Source: an uncultured Acidobacteriota bacterium
Lineage (GTDB): Bacteria; Acidobacteriota; UBA6911; RPQK01; JAJDTT01
Length of the DNA stretch: 64,000 nt
Direction: 5' to 3'
Assembly: GCA_951812665.1 (NCBI GenBank)
Contig: CATOST010000032.1
Span: forward strand, 62,001 to 126,000
Under the pieces are notes generated by a model that worked only from the letters and a program-made list of their open reading frames with translations, was not told where the DNA came from and did no database searches. Positions within the stretch are counted from its first letter, which is position 1; each line of letters starts with the position of its first letter. Positions 45,505-54,188 of this stretch are shown here, one piece after another. The position numbers and the translations under genes were made by a program.

Positions 45505-48500
45505 GTCTTCCCGGCCTGGCGATCCGGCGCCCCGTCTTCATTGTCGTCGTTTTCCTCATCGTCGCCCTCATGGGCGGAATCTCCTTTCTCAATCTCCCCG
45601 TCGACCTGATGCCGGACGTCTCTTTTCCCACCATCAGCGTGACCACCACCTATCAGGGCGTGGGGCCACGGGAGATCGAAGAACTGATCACCATTCCTCT
45701 GGAACGGGCCCTGGCCTCTACCCCCGGCATCAAGGAAATGACCTCGCGGTCCTCCGAGGGGACCAGCCGGGTGCGGGTCTCGTTCGAGTGGGGAGTGAAC
45801 CTGGATGCAGGAGCCGAAGAACTCCGTGCCCGGATCGACCGCGTTCGTGGACAGTTGCCCGAGGATGCGGATCCTCCGACCTTGTACAAATACGATCTGA
45901 GCATCTTCCCCATCATGTTTCTGGGAATCTCCAGCGAGATGCCCCCCAGGGAGTTGCGTGAATTTGCGGAAAAGCAGATCCAGTACCGGTTCGAGAGGAT
46001 TCCCGGCGTGGCCCAGGCCGATATCTGGGGAGGCCTGGAGCGTGAGATCCACGTGGTGATGGACCGGGCCAAGATGCATACCCTCCGCATCAGCCCGGCC
46101 CAGGTCATGGCCGCACTGCGCCGCGAGAATCTGAACGAGCCTGCCGGGCACGTCATCGAGGACACGTTCGAAGTGCTGATGCGGACCGAGGGCGAGTACG
46201 CCTCGATGGACGAGATCCGCCGAACCATGGTGACCATCCGGCAGGGCACCCCCATCTATATCGAGGACATCGCCACGGTCGAGGACAGCCATCAGGAGAT
46301 TCGGCATCTGGTGAGGGTCAACGGCGTCCCGGGCATCAGGATGGGCGTCCGCAAGCAATCCGGTGCCAACACGGTGCTGGTGGCAGGAGAGGTAGACAGG
46401 GCTATCGAGAGGATCAATCGGGACTATCCGCAGGTCCGGGTCTACTCCCTTTACGACACCTCCAAGTTCATCAGCCGCGCGGTGGCCAACGTGCGGGACG
46501 CCGCCTTCTACGGTTCGCTCCTCGCCGTTTTCATTCTCCTGGTGTTCCTGCGCAACTTCCGCAGTGTGCTGGTGGTGGCCATTTCCATCCCCATTTCGGT
46601 GTTGGCCGCCTTCGGTCTGATGTACTTCAGCGGGTTTACGCTGAACGTGATCACCTTCGGCGGTCTTGCACTGGGGGTCGGCGTGCTCGTGGACAACGCC
46701 ATCGTCGTGCTGGAGAACATCTTCCGGCACCGGCAGGATGGCGAGGAGAAGAAGGCGGCGGCCCGCAACGCCACCAAGGAGGTGGCTCTGGCCATCACCG
46801 CTTCGACCCTGACCACCATTGCCGTGTTCCTGCCGGTCGTCTTCATGAGCGGCATGTCCGGTCTCATGTTCCAGCAACTGGCCTGGGTGGTCTCCTTCTC
46901 GCTGTTCAGCTCCCTTCTGGTGTCGCTCACTCTGGTTCCCTTTCTCTCCAGCCGCTTCATTCGCGTCAGGCCACCCGAACGCAAAGGGTGGATCCATGCG
47001 ATCTCCCGCAAAGGCGGACAGTGGATGGAAGGGCTGGACCGGAGCTACGCGGGCGTTCTCCGCTGGTCCCTGCGGCACCCGTTTCTGATCGTTTCCTCCA
47101 GCGCCGTGGTGGTGCTGGGCGGGTTTCTGCTCTTGCCTTTCATCGGTCTCGAGCTGCAGCCGGAGGCGGACGAGGGTCAGGTCCGGGTCCGTCTGGAACT
47201 GGCCGAAGGGACCCGCCTGGAGGTGACCGACCAGTTGGCGCACAAGGCGGAGAGAATGGTGCGGGAGCTGGTTCCCGAACTCGACAACCTCCTGGTGGAG
47301 GTCGGTTCGCGCGGAGGTTGGCGAACGGCCAACACCAATACCGTGACTCTCCGGGTGTACCTGGTTCCGCTGGCGGAGCGGGAACGGAGCAGCCAGCAGA
47401 TCGCCGACGCCCTGCGTCCGGTGTTCGCCAACTTCACGGGAGTCGTCCCCCGTGTCCGCACCAGCGGCGGCAACTATGCCATGCGCTGGGCTACCGAGAG
47501 TGAAGGCGATCGCCTTTCCATCGACATTCGCGGGCACGACATGAACGAATGTTTCAACCTGGCGGTGCGGATCAAACGGATCATGGAGTCGCTGGAGGGA
47601 GTTTCCGACGCCGCCATCAGCAGGAGCCCGGGCCGGCCCGAAAGTCACATCCGGATCGATCGGGCCAAGGCCGCTACCATGGGCCTCACCGTCTCCAACG
47701 TCGCCACCACGGTGCGCGCCAGCATCGGGGGCACAGTGGCCGGCTACTTCCGCGAGGGAGGAGACGAATACGAGATTTTGGTCCGTTACCGGGAAGAAGA
47801 TCGCCTGAGCAGCGAAGACGTGATGGCGATTCCGATCCAGACTCCGGCGGGGTCCGCGGTTCCGCTACGCTCGCTCGTGTCGCTGGATCGGAGCGAGGGA
47901 CCCAATTCCATCTCCCGGAAGGATCAACAGAGAATCGTCTCGGTCTCGGGCAACCTCTCCGGAACCCGCGACATGGGGTCGGTGGTGCGTGAACTGGAAC
48001 AAGAGGTGCGGCCGCTGGCGATGTCTCCGGACATCGCGCTGGTCTTCTCGGGCGAGTGGGAGGAACAGGAGGAGGCCAGATTCCTGTTGCAGATCAGCTT
48101 CCTGCTGGCGGTGATCCTGGTCTATCTGGTGATGGCGGCCCAGTTCGAGTCGTTCAAGTACCCGTTTCTGATCATGTTCTCCATTCCGCTCGCCTTCATC
48201 GGAGTGATCCTGGCGTTGTTTCTGACCCAGACGAACTTCAATCTCCAAGGCTTCATCGGCCTGATCATGTTGGTCGGGATCGTGGTGAACAACGCCATTG
48301 TTCTGGTCGACTACGTCCTGCAGCTCCAACGCCGACACGGTCTGGCGCTGATGGACGCCCTGGTGACGGGAGGCCGCCGCCGGCTTCGTCCGATCCTGAT
48401 GACCACCCTGACCACGGTCCTGGGACTCACTCCCATGGCCATCGGAATCGGGGAAGGCGCCGAGCTTCAGGTCCCCATGGCCCGCGTCCTCATCGGCGGC

Positions 48501-48632
48501 TTGATCTCTTCCACCTTCATGACCCTTTTTCTGATACCCACCCTGTTCCTCATCCTCGAGCGGCTGTGGGGCTTCCGGCGCCGGGAGTCGCCGGATCTGG
48601 CCCTGAGCCAACCGTCGAGCGTGACGGGTTAG
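45501..48632 (+). CDS. RND-family efflux pump permease (HAE1-like)
   Basis: 1043 residues, full length, with the duplicated 6+6-helix RND layout. Features: the N-terminal RRPVFIVVVFLIVALMGGIS helix, the YQGVGPREIEELITIPLERA porter motif, the TM4 proton-relay segment GVLVDNAIVVLENIFRH (one Asp, then Asn where AcrB has Asp408) and the second-half counterpart GLIMLVGIVVNNAIVLVDYV. It exports hydrophobic or amphiphilic compounds using proton flow. It is translated from an ATGA overlap with the adaptor. No TolC-like gene or local regulator is seen. Confidence 0.95.
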   Translation: MSLPGLAIRRPVFIVVVFLIVALMGGISFLNLPVDLMPDVSFPTISVTTTYQGVGPREIEELITIPLERALASTPGIKEMTSRSSEGTSRVRVSFEWGVNLDAGAEELRARIDRVRGQLPEDADPPTLYKYDLSIFPIMFLGISSEMPPRELREFAEKQIQYRFERIPGVAQADIWGGLEREIHVVMDRAKMHTLRISPAQVMAALRRENLNEPAGHVIEDTFEVLMRTEGEYASMDEIRRTMVTIRQGTPIYIEDIATVEDSHQEIRHLVRVNGVPGIRMGVRKQSGANTVLVAGEVDRAIERINRDYPQVRVYSLYDTSKFISRAVANVRDAAFYGSLLAVFILLVFLRNFRSVLVVAISIPISVLAAFGLMYFSGFTLNVITFGGLALGVGVLVDNAIVVLENIFRHRQDGEEKKAAARNATKEVALAITASTLTTIAVFLPVVFMSGMSGLMFQQLAWVVSFSLFSSLLVSLTLVPFLSSRFIRVRPPERKGWIHAISRKGGQWMEGLDRSYAGVLRWSLRHPFLIVSSSAVVVLGGFLLLPFIGLELQPEADEGQVRVRLELAEGTRLEVTDQLAHKAERMVRELVPELDNLLVEVGSRGGWRTANTNTVTLRVYLVPLAERERSSQQIADALRPVFANFTGVVPRVRTSGGNYAMRWATESEGDRLSIDIRGHDMNECFNLAVRIKRIMESLEGVSDAAISRSPGRPESHIRIDRAKAATMGLTVSNVATTVRASIGGTVAGYFREGGDEYEILVRYREEDRLSSEDVMAIPIQTPAGSAVPLRSLVSLDRSEGPNSISRKDQQRIVSVSGNLSGTRDMGSVVRELEQEVRPLAMSPDIALVFSGEWEEQEEARFLLQISFLLAVILVYLVMAAQFESFKYPFLIMFSIPLAFIGVILALFLTQTNFNLQGFIGLIMLVGIVVNNAIVLVDYVLQLQRRHGLALMDALVTGGRRRLRPILMTTLTTVLGLTPMAIGIGEGAELQVPMARVLIGGLISSTFMTLFLIPTLFLILERLWGFRRRESPDLALSQPSSVTG

Positions 48633-48634
48633 TC

Positions 48635-49687
48635 TCACCCGCTCCGGGTTCTCCTCGCCAGTCTGCGGATAGCGGCGGCGGCCTCGTCTACGTCCGACTC
48701 GCTGATGTCGAGATAGGTGACGGCTCTCAAGAAGGTTCCGGGCGTACTGACCCGGACTCCCTCCTCCTCTTCGAGGCGCCGGGCGAACTCCGTGTGGGAG
48801 ATGTCCAGTCCCGAAATCTCGAACCGCACGATGTTGGTCTCCACGGAGGCCAAGTCGATTTCGAGGCCGGGGATCTCCGCGACCTGCAAGGCCAGCCGGC
48901 GGGCATTTTCATGGTCCTCGGCCAGACGGGTGACATGGTGGCGAAGGGCATGGATCCCGGCCGCCGCAATGATGCCGGCTTGGCGCATGGCCCCGCCGAT
49001 GCGTTGCTTCCATTGCCAGGCCTCCTCGATGAACTCCCGGCTTCCGGCCAGGACGGCGCCCACGGGAGCCCCCAGACCCTTGCTCAGGTCGATCCAGACG
49101 GAGTCCAGCGTAGCGGCGTAGTCGGCGACGTCGATCCCGCTGGCCACCGAGGCGTTGAAGAGGCGGGCGCCGTCCATGTGGGTTCCCAATCCCCATTCGT
49201 GAGCGACTCCGCAGACATCCCGCAACTGTTCCAAGGGCCAGATGCGCCCACCGGGGGCATTGACCGTCTGCTCGATGGAGACGACGCGCATGGTGGGGCG
49301 GTATCGGCTGGGAGGGAACATCAAAGCTCTGACCTGCTCCGGCGTGAACATTCCGTTCGGTCCGTCGATGGGGTAGGCCGTGGCCGCCGCCAGGATCGCC
49401 GTGCCGCCCGACTCGGCGATGAGGGGATGGGCGGTCCGGTCCAGCAGGATCACGTCTCCCGGCCGGCAGTGGACCGCCAGGCCGATCTGGTTGCACATGG
49501 TTCCCGAAGGGAGGAAGACCGCGTCCTCCTTTCCCAGCATCTCCGCGACCATCTCCTGCAGCTCGTTGACCGAGGGGTCCTCTCCCTTCTGCTCGTCCCC
49601 TACCGGGGCAAAACAGGCGAAACGCCGCATCTCCGGAGTGGGCAGGCTCAAAGTGTCGCTGTACAGATCGATCCTGATATCGGGCAT
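48635..49687 (-). CDS. Threonine-aldolase-family PLP enzyme (GntG/LTA-like)
   Basis: 350 residues. Fold-type-I signature: RIDLYSDTLSLPTPEM at the start, the PLP-stacking region FLPSGTMCNQI, the Asp in HMDGARLFNAS, and the Schiff-base Lys203 in IDLSKGLGAPVG. It cleaves L-threonine/allo-threonine or a related beta-hydroxy amino acid to glycine plus an aldehyde. The C-terminal SESDVDEAAAAIRRL is family-typical. It follows the MddA-like gene by 4 nt on the same strand, and converges with the RND pump gene 2 bp away. Confidence 0.92.
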   Translation of the reverse strand: MPDIRIDLYSDTLSLPTPEMRRFACFAPVGDEQKGEDPSVNELQEMVAEMLGKEDAVFLPSGTMCNQIGLAVHCRPGDVILLDRTAHPLIAESGGTAILAAATAYPIDGPNGMFTPEQVRALMFPPSRYRPTMRVVSIEQTVNAPGGRIWPLEQLRDVCGVAHEWGLGTHMDGARLFNASVASGIDVADYAATLDSVWIDLSKGLGAPVGAVLAGSREFIEEAWQWKQRIGGAMRQAGIIAAAGIHALRHHVTRLAEDHENARRLALQVAEIPGLEIDLASVETNIVRFEISGLDISHTEFARRLEEEEGVRVSTPGTFLRAVTYLDISESDVDEAAAAIRRLARRTRSG

Positions 49688-49691
49688 CGTT

Positions 49692-50432
49692 TTACTCCTG
49701 GTTTTTGAGAATTCCGGTGGGCACCAGCATGGGAACCCTCTCCCGGTACCGGCGGTAGTCGTCCCCGTGCCGTGCGACCAGATCCCGCTCCTCCAATGGA
49801 ATGGCCAGGAGGATGTAGCCGGTGGCGGCCACGGAGAACATCAGGTGTCCCGCACTCATCACTGGAGTGGCCCAGAAGGCGATGACGAGCCCCAACATCA
49901 GAGGGTGCCGGACGAATCGGTAGAACCCGGGCGTTCGAAAACGGTCGGGTGGAGATTTCCTCCGTTTGAAGCGGGCGCAGGTCTGGCGCAGGCCGAACAG
50001 GTCGAAGTGGTCGATCATGGCGGCGGAAAGCGCGACGATTCCCCACCCCAACCAGAAAAGTCCGGTCAGAAACAGGACCCCGGCTCCGTGCTCCACCCGC
50101 CAGACCGGCTCGGGAACGGACCGCCATTGCCAGAACAACAGCAGCAGAACGCCGCTGGAAAAGAGAACGTAGGTGCTGCGCTCCACCGGTTTGGGCACGA
50201 TCCTGGTCCAGATGGCCTTGAAGCCGCACCGGGCCATGACGCTGTGCTGAAGGGCGAAGAGACCCAGCAGCCCGGCATTGACCGGAACCGCATCGGCCAA
50301 GGGAAACGGAGTCCCGGAGTCGATGCTCTTGGGGACGATCACGTTTCCCAGGAATCCGATGGTGTAAAGGACGGTGGCGAGGGAAATGGCGTAGGATGCG
50401 GTCCCGTAGACAAGCGCTGCAATTCCGCTCAT
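49692..50432 (-). CDS. mddA: Probable methanethiol S-methyltransferase (NnrU/MddA family)
   Basis: 246 residues, six or so helices. MddA-type motifs are present in order: YTIGFLGNVIVPKSIDSG near residue 24, FALQHSVMAR, ERSTYVLFSSGVLLLLFWQW, the PGFYRFVRHPLMLGLVIAFW SAM-site segment with the ATP immediately after it, and IPLEERDLVARHGDDYRRYR close to the end. MddA methylates methanethiol with S-adenosyl-methionine to dimethyl sulfide, or methylates hydrogen sulfide. The nearest alternative is another isoprenylcysteine-methyltransferase-like (NnrU) protein, but the PKSID and EERDL blocks favour MddA. Start ATG 50432. Upstream of, and likely co-transcribed with, the threonine aldolase. Confidence 0.8.
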   Translation of the reverse strand: MSGIAALVYGTASYAISLATVLYTIGFLGNVIVPKSIDSGTPFPLADAVPVNAGLLGLFALQHSVMARCGFKAIWTRIVPKPVERSTYVLFSSGVLLLLFWQWRSVPEPVWRVEHGAGVLFLTGLFWLGWGIVALSAAMIDHFDLFGLRQTCARFKRRKSPPDRFRTPGFYRFVRHPLMLGLVIAFWATPVMSAGHLMFSVAATGYILLAIPLEERDLVARHGDDYRRYRERVPMLVPTGILKNQE

Positions 50433-50558
50433 GAGTCCGCCATTCTACTCTGTGCCGGAATCGAGGGTCATCCGGGGCTGACCAGTCGCTTGACTCGGAT
50501 TTGCAAATGCCTCAACGTCGGCGACGATCCGACTGCTGAACCCATTGGAGACTTAGAC

Positions 50559-52034
50559 ATGTTCACATATTCCGGAATCCGGATCATTTTGTTTACGTGG
50601 ATCATTCATTTCGGGCTGCTGTCCGCTGTTGGGCTTCGTGCGGAAGCTCAGCGAGATGGGGGCCGGGTGGTGCAGGTCGGGCCGGAATACAATCTGGAAG
50701 AGTTGTTCCTTCACGACGACTGGATCGTGGATCGGGCCGAGGGTCTGGTGTCGACTCCGGCGAGGGTGCGAAGGCATCCGGGGAACCCGATTCTGGTCAA
50801 GGACCGCCCCTGGGAAGTGGGGATCCTCAATTACACGTGTGTGCTCCAGGACCGGGAAGAGGGGCTCTTCAAGATGTGGTACCAGATCATCCGTCCCAAG
50901 GCGGGTGGCGGCGGCAACGAGAGCTGGTGCCTCTACGCCACTTCGCCGGACGGGCTGGTCTGGGAAAAACCGAACCTGGGGATCGTGGAGCACGACGGTT
51001 CTACGGACAACAACATCCTCTTCTACGAGCACGAAGGGATTCGCGGGACGCCCTCCTACTGGGTGGAGAAGGATTATGCCGCCTCCGACCCCTCCCGCCG
51101 CTACAAGATGATGCTGCAGCGATGGGACTTTCGGGGACGCGGCGCCGCCATGGCCCATTCCCCCGACGGAATCCATTGGACGATTCCTGAATTCGGCAAC
51201 CGTCTGGGTCCCTTCGATACCCGGAACATCTTCTTCTGGGACGATATTGTCGGAGCCTACGTGGGCTATTTTCGCAGTCACGTGGGTAGCCGGCGTTCAA
51301 TTTCCCGGGCCACCAGTCCCGATGGATACCACTGGTCACGGCCCGTGACCATCCACACTCCCGACGGGCAGGATCCTCCCACCTGGCACCTCTACACGCC
51401 GGGCATCTTCAAGTACGCCGGCGCGCGCAACGCCTACTTCATGCTCACCGCCGGCTTCGACGAGGTCACCCACGCCATGTACGGAGAGTTGGGCGTGAGC
51501 CGCGACGGCATCGAGTGGCATCGGTTCCGCCGGCCCTTCCTGGGGACTTCCGGAGAGGGGGAGTGGGACGGTGGGCACGTCATGCCCATTCCCGCCGACG
51601 CGTCCGTCGGTGGCGAGACCGCTCTCTTCTACCAGGGGAGTACCACGCCGGCCCACGACAGCACGGGGAAGCGGGGCATCGGCGTGGCCTTCCTGGGCCG
51701 CGGCGCCTTCGTGGGACGGAAAGCGGCGTCCCAAGGGAATCTTCTCACTCACCCGCTTCGCATTCGGGACAGCCGGAGCCTTTTTTATCTCAATGCCGAC
51801 GCCGAGGGAGGATCCATCCGGGCGGAGCTGCTGGACGATTCGGGGCAGGTCCTGGAGGGCTTCTCGCGAGAAGACTGTCGGCCGATTCGGGGCGAGGGAA
51901 GCCGGCTGCCGGTTCATTGGACCGGCCAGGAGGATCTGAAACAGCACCTGCGCCGCGGGGCGGTTCGGCTCAAGCTCTATCTGGAAAAGGCGACGGTCTA
52001 CGGTTTCTACTGCCGCCGTCCTCCACGCCGGTGA
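50559..52034 (+). CDS. Secreted GH32/43-like five-bladed propeller protein
   Basis: 491 residues. A signal peptide (FTYSGIRIILFTWIIHFGLL) precedes a five-bladed propeller: NYTCVLQDREEGLFKMWYQ, CLYATSPDGLVWEKPNLGI, AMAHSPDGIHWTIPEF, SRATSPDGYHWSRPVTIH and LGVSRDGIEWHRFRRPF. The C-terminal beta-sandwich (SIRAELLDDSGQVLEGFSRE) is shared with the frameshifted gene at 38515-41293. It resembles the bacterial GH32/GH43/DUF1961-like secreted families. GGAG lies 9 nt before ATG 50559. It starts an operon with the lipoprotein at 52071. Confidence 0.8.
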   Translation: MFTYSGIRIILFTWIIHFGLLSAVGLRAEAQRDGGRVVQVGPEYNLEELFLHDDWIVDRAEGLVSTPARVRRHPGNPILVKDRPWEVGILNYTCVLQDREEGLFKMWYQIIRPKAGGGGNESWCLYATSPDGLVWEKPNLGIVEHDGSTDNNILFYEHEGIRGTPSYWVEKDYAASDPSRRYKMMLQRWDFRGRGAAMAHSPDGIHWTIPEFGNRLGPFDTRNIFFWDDIVGAYVGYFRSHVGSRRSISRATSPDGYHWSRPVTIHTPDGQDPPTWHLYTPGIFKYAGARNAYFMLTAGFDEVTHAMYGELGVSRDGIEWHRFRRPFLGTSGEGEWDGGHVMPIPADASVGGETALFYQGSTTPAHDSTGKRGIGVAFLGRGAFVGRKAASQGNLLTHPLRIRDSRSLFYLNADAEGGSIRAELLDDSGQVLEGFSREDCRPIRGEGSRLPVHWTGQEDLKQHLRRGAVRLKLYLEKATVYGFYCRRPPRR

Positions 52035-52070
52035 CGGATCGGGCCGGCACAGCCTTCAGAGGATGCAAAT

Positions 52071-53822
52071 ATGAATCGTTGGCGCAAGAGTCTCTTGATC
52101 CTGCCGGCCGTGCTCCTGCCCTTGGTCGCCTGCCAAGTCCCACGGGAACCCGGCACCAACCTGAAACCGGCGCCCAACTGGCCTCCCCGGATCATCTACA
52201 ACACCGACGGCAACTGGGCCTTCGACTACTTGGCCAACCGCGACACCCGGGATCTGACGGTGATTCTGGATGCGCTCCAGGGAACCGCGGTGGACATCGT
52301 CACCGTGCTGGTGGGCATCGACGACGATCTCTCCTGGCGCGGGAGTCCACGTGGCCAGCTCTGGGGAGACAATATCGAGGACTGGGACCCGGACGATGAC
52401 AAAGCCGTGGCCTCGGTAGGCGGCATGAGCATGTCCGACGTGGAGCGCCTCCACCTGAACCTGGCCGCGGTCGTCGACGACGGCCATGATCTCCTGCAGA
52501 TCTACATCGACCGGGCTCGCGAGCTGGAGCTGGGAATGTTCGCCTCCTTCCGGATGAACGATGCTCACGTCAATCTCGAGGACCGGGGCTGGTACGGCCG
52601 ATCCGCCCAGAAGCTTGAGAGGACCGACCTGCTGTTGGGACACCCGGTCTGGTGGGGAGCCGGCAACGCCGACAAGTGGAACTTCTCCTGGCAGTGGAAC
52701 TACGCTGAAGAAGAGGTTCGAGCCCGCTTTCTGGGCCTTTTCGAGGAGGTCTTGACCCGCTACGACTTCGACGGTTTGGAGCTGGATTTCGGTCGGGGAG
52801 CCATTCTGTTCCGGACTGGTGAACGGTTCGAGAACATTCCGACGCTGACCCAATTCATGCGGAACGCCAGGGAAATCGTTCGCCGGAAACAGTCGGAGAA
52901 GGGCAGGGAGATCAAGCTCATCACTCGCGTCCCGGCCAGCATCGACTCCGCTCTGGAGTTGGGTTTCGACATCGAGACGTGGATCCGGGAGGGATTGGCT
53001 GATGCGGTGATTTTGAGCTCTCCCTCCTACTGCACGCAGCGGATCGACATTGAGCGGGCGGTCCAGGCCGCTTCCGGGAGTGGAGTCCTGGTCTACACCG
53101 GATTCGATTCCTCCACGCACTCTGCTTCGCCCCAAGGAGGGTACGAACGGAATCCCGTCACTGTACTCAGGGCGTCGGCCATGAACGGGTACAAGCAGGG
53201 CGCCGCAGGGGTCCATTTGTTCAATTACGACTACCCGAGTCATCGCCAGAGACCCGTTCCAGAGGGCGCCGGGGTGGCGGGCAAGCCGGCCGGAACCGAA
53301 ACGAGGGGCCATTTCACGGCGTCCGATCTGCAGGACCTGAAAGATCTGGGGGATCCCAAGGCGCTGGAGCGGCTGGACCGCTGCTACTATGCCGAGAGCC
53401 GCGCCATGAACTTTCCGGGCGACTTTCCGCCCCAGGTGCCGCAACAATTGTCTCTCGCGGGACGGGGCGCCGGACCGGCTCATGCCATTCGGATCCGGGT
53501 GGACGACGGCATCGCCGCCGGCCGGGCCGGCGGCAGAATCCGGAAGACCCAGTTGAGGCTGCGTCTGACCCACGCGGAGAAATCGTTGGGGCGCGTAAGC
53601 TGCGAAGTCAACGGGGAAGAAGTCGATCTCGCCTCCGCCGGCAGGATTCGGAACCGGGAAGGGGAAGAGTGGCTGGTGGTGGACGATCCGCCGGTTCGAG
53701 GCGGCGTCAACACCGTCCTCGTGGTTTTGGAAGGCACGAAGACTCCTGCGGAGCACACGGACCGGTACGCTCCCTGGCCCACCCTGGAGAGTTGCGAGAT
53801 CATCGTTCTCACTGAGTCGTGA
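52071..53822 (+). CDS. Lipoprotein with GHL10/TIM-barrel-type glycosidase-like domain
   Basis: 583 residues. The signal ends with the lipobox LPLVAC (Cys about 21). Residues 35-400 form a (beta/alpha)8 barrel of the family-10-like glycosidase clade: IIYNTDGNWAFDY, the RARELELGMFASFRMND strand, YDFDGLELDFGRGA with two acids at a barrel end, IKLITRVPASIDSALELGFD and AAGVHLFNYDYP. The C-terminal beta-sandwich (about 450-583) probably binds sugar. It probably hydrolyses an oligosaccharide outside the cell. The ATG lies 36 nt after the GH32/43-like gene and the next start 1 nt after its stop. Confidence 0.8.
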   Translation: MNRWRKSLLILPAVLLPLVACQVPREPGTNLKPAPNWPPRIIYNTDGNWAFDYLANRDTRDLTVILDALQGTAVDIVTVLVGIDDDLSWRGSPRGQLWGDNIEDWDPDDDKAVASVGGMSMSDVERLHLNLAAVVDDGHDLLQIYIDRARELELGMFASFRMNDAHVNLEDRGWYGRSAQKLERTDLLLGHPVWWGAGNADKWNFSWQWNYAEEEVRARFLGLFEEVLTRYDFDGLELDFGRGAILFRTGERFENIPTLTQFMRNAREIVRRKQSEKGREIKLITRVPASIDSALELGFDIETWIREGLADAVILSSPSYCTQRIDIERAVQAASGSGVLVYTGFDSSTHSASPQGGYERNPVTVLRASAMNGYKQGAAGVHLFNYDYPSHRQRPVPEGAGVAGKPAGTETRGHFTASDLQDLKDLGDPKALERLDRCYYAESRAMNFPGDFPPQVPQQLSLAGRGAGPAHAIRIRVDDGIAAGRAGGRIRKTQLRLRLTHAEKSLGRVSCEVNGEEVDLASAGRIRNREGEEWLVVDDPPVRGGVNTVLVVLEGTKTPAEHTDRYAPWPTLESCEIIVLTES

Positions 53823-53823
53823 C

Positions 53824-54165
53824 ATGCGAATCGCCAGGCTGGCACTGTTTTCGATTCTGCTGGGAACCGGGGCCTCCGATTCCACACTTTCCGGGACGCA
53901 GGGAAGGGATGATCTGTCCCCGGCCCTGTTGGACCGGCCTGTCTGTCCCCATATCGGATCCAGGCTGGAGATCTTCGTCGACTACTTCCTGCTCGATCGG
54001 CTGCAAGGAACGCGCCTCAAGCTGCACCATCCCCGGCCGGCGGAGGTGGCGGTCCGGAAGGACCGCACTTGGGAGGGCGAGCATGGCTTCGGCCAGGACG
54101 TGATCCTGGGTGGCGACACGTACCTGATGTACTACCACTCCGGAAACCGCTTCGGTAGGACGAAT
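53824..54165 (+). pseudogene. Truncated GH32/43-like gene fragment
   Basis: A signal peptide (MRIARLALFSILLGTGASDS) and the first mature residues (LEIFVDYFLLDRLQGTRLKL, WEGEHGFGQDVILGGDTYLM, YYHSGNRFGR) match the start of the propeller proteins at 50559 and 38515. Homology stops near 54160, after about 110 residues instead of about 470, and the frame drifts into nonsense that overlaps the convergent sulfatase. The deletion has probably fused this 5' end to the sulfatase 3' side. It is the third gene of the operon, 1 nt after the lipoprotein stop. Confidence 0.75.
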
Positions 54166-54188
54166 CCGAGCGGCGCCTCGTCCCGCCG

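Noticed and set aside
45342-47648. 768-codon antisense frame opposite the RND pump
   Set aside because: It mirrors the codon-position GC bias of the real pump gene, and the product is His/Asp-rich low-complexity sequence.
49687-49692. MddA-threonine aldolase as one defined pathway
   Set aside because: Close spacing supports co-transcription only. No shared metabolite is established, so it is given as a question under findings.
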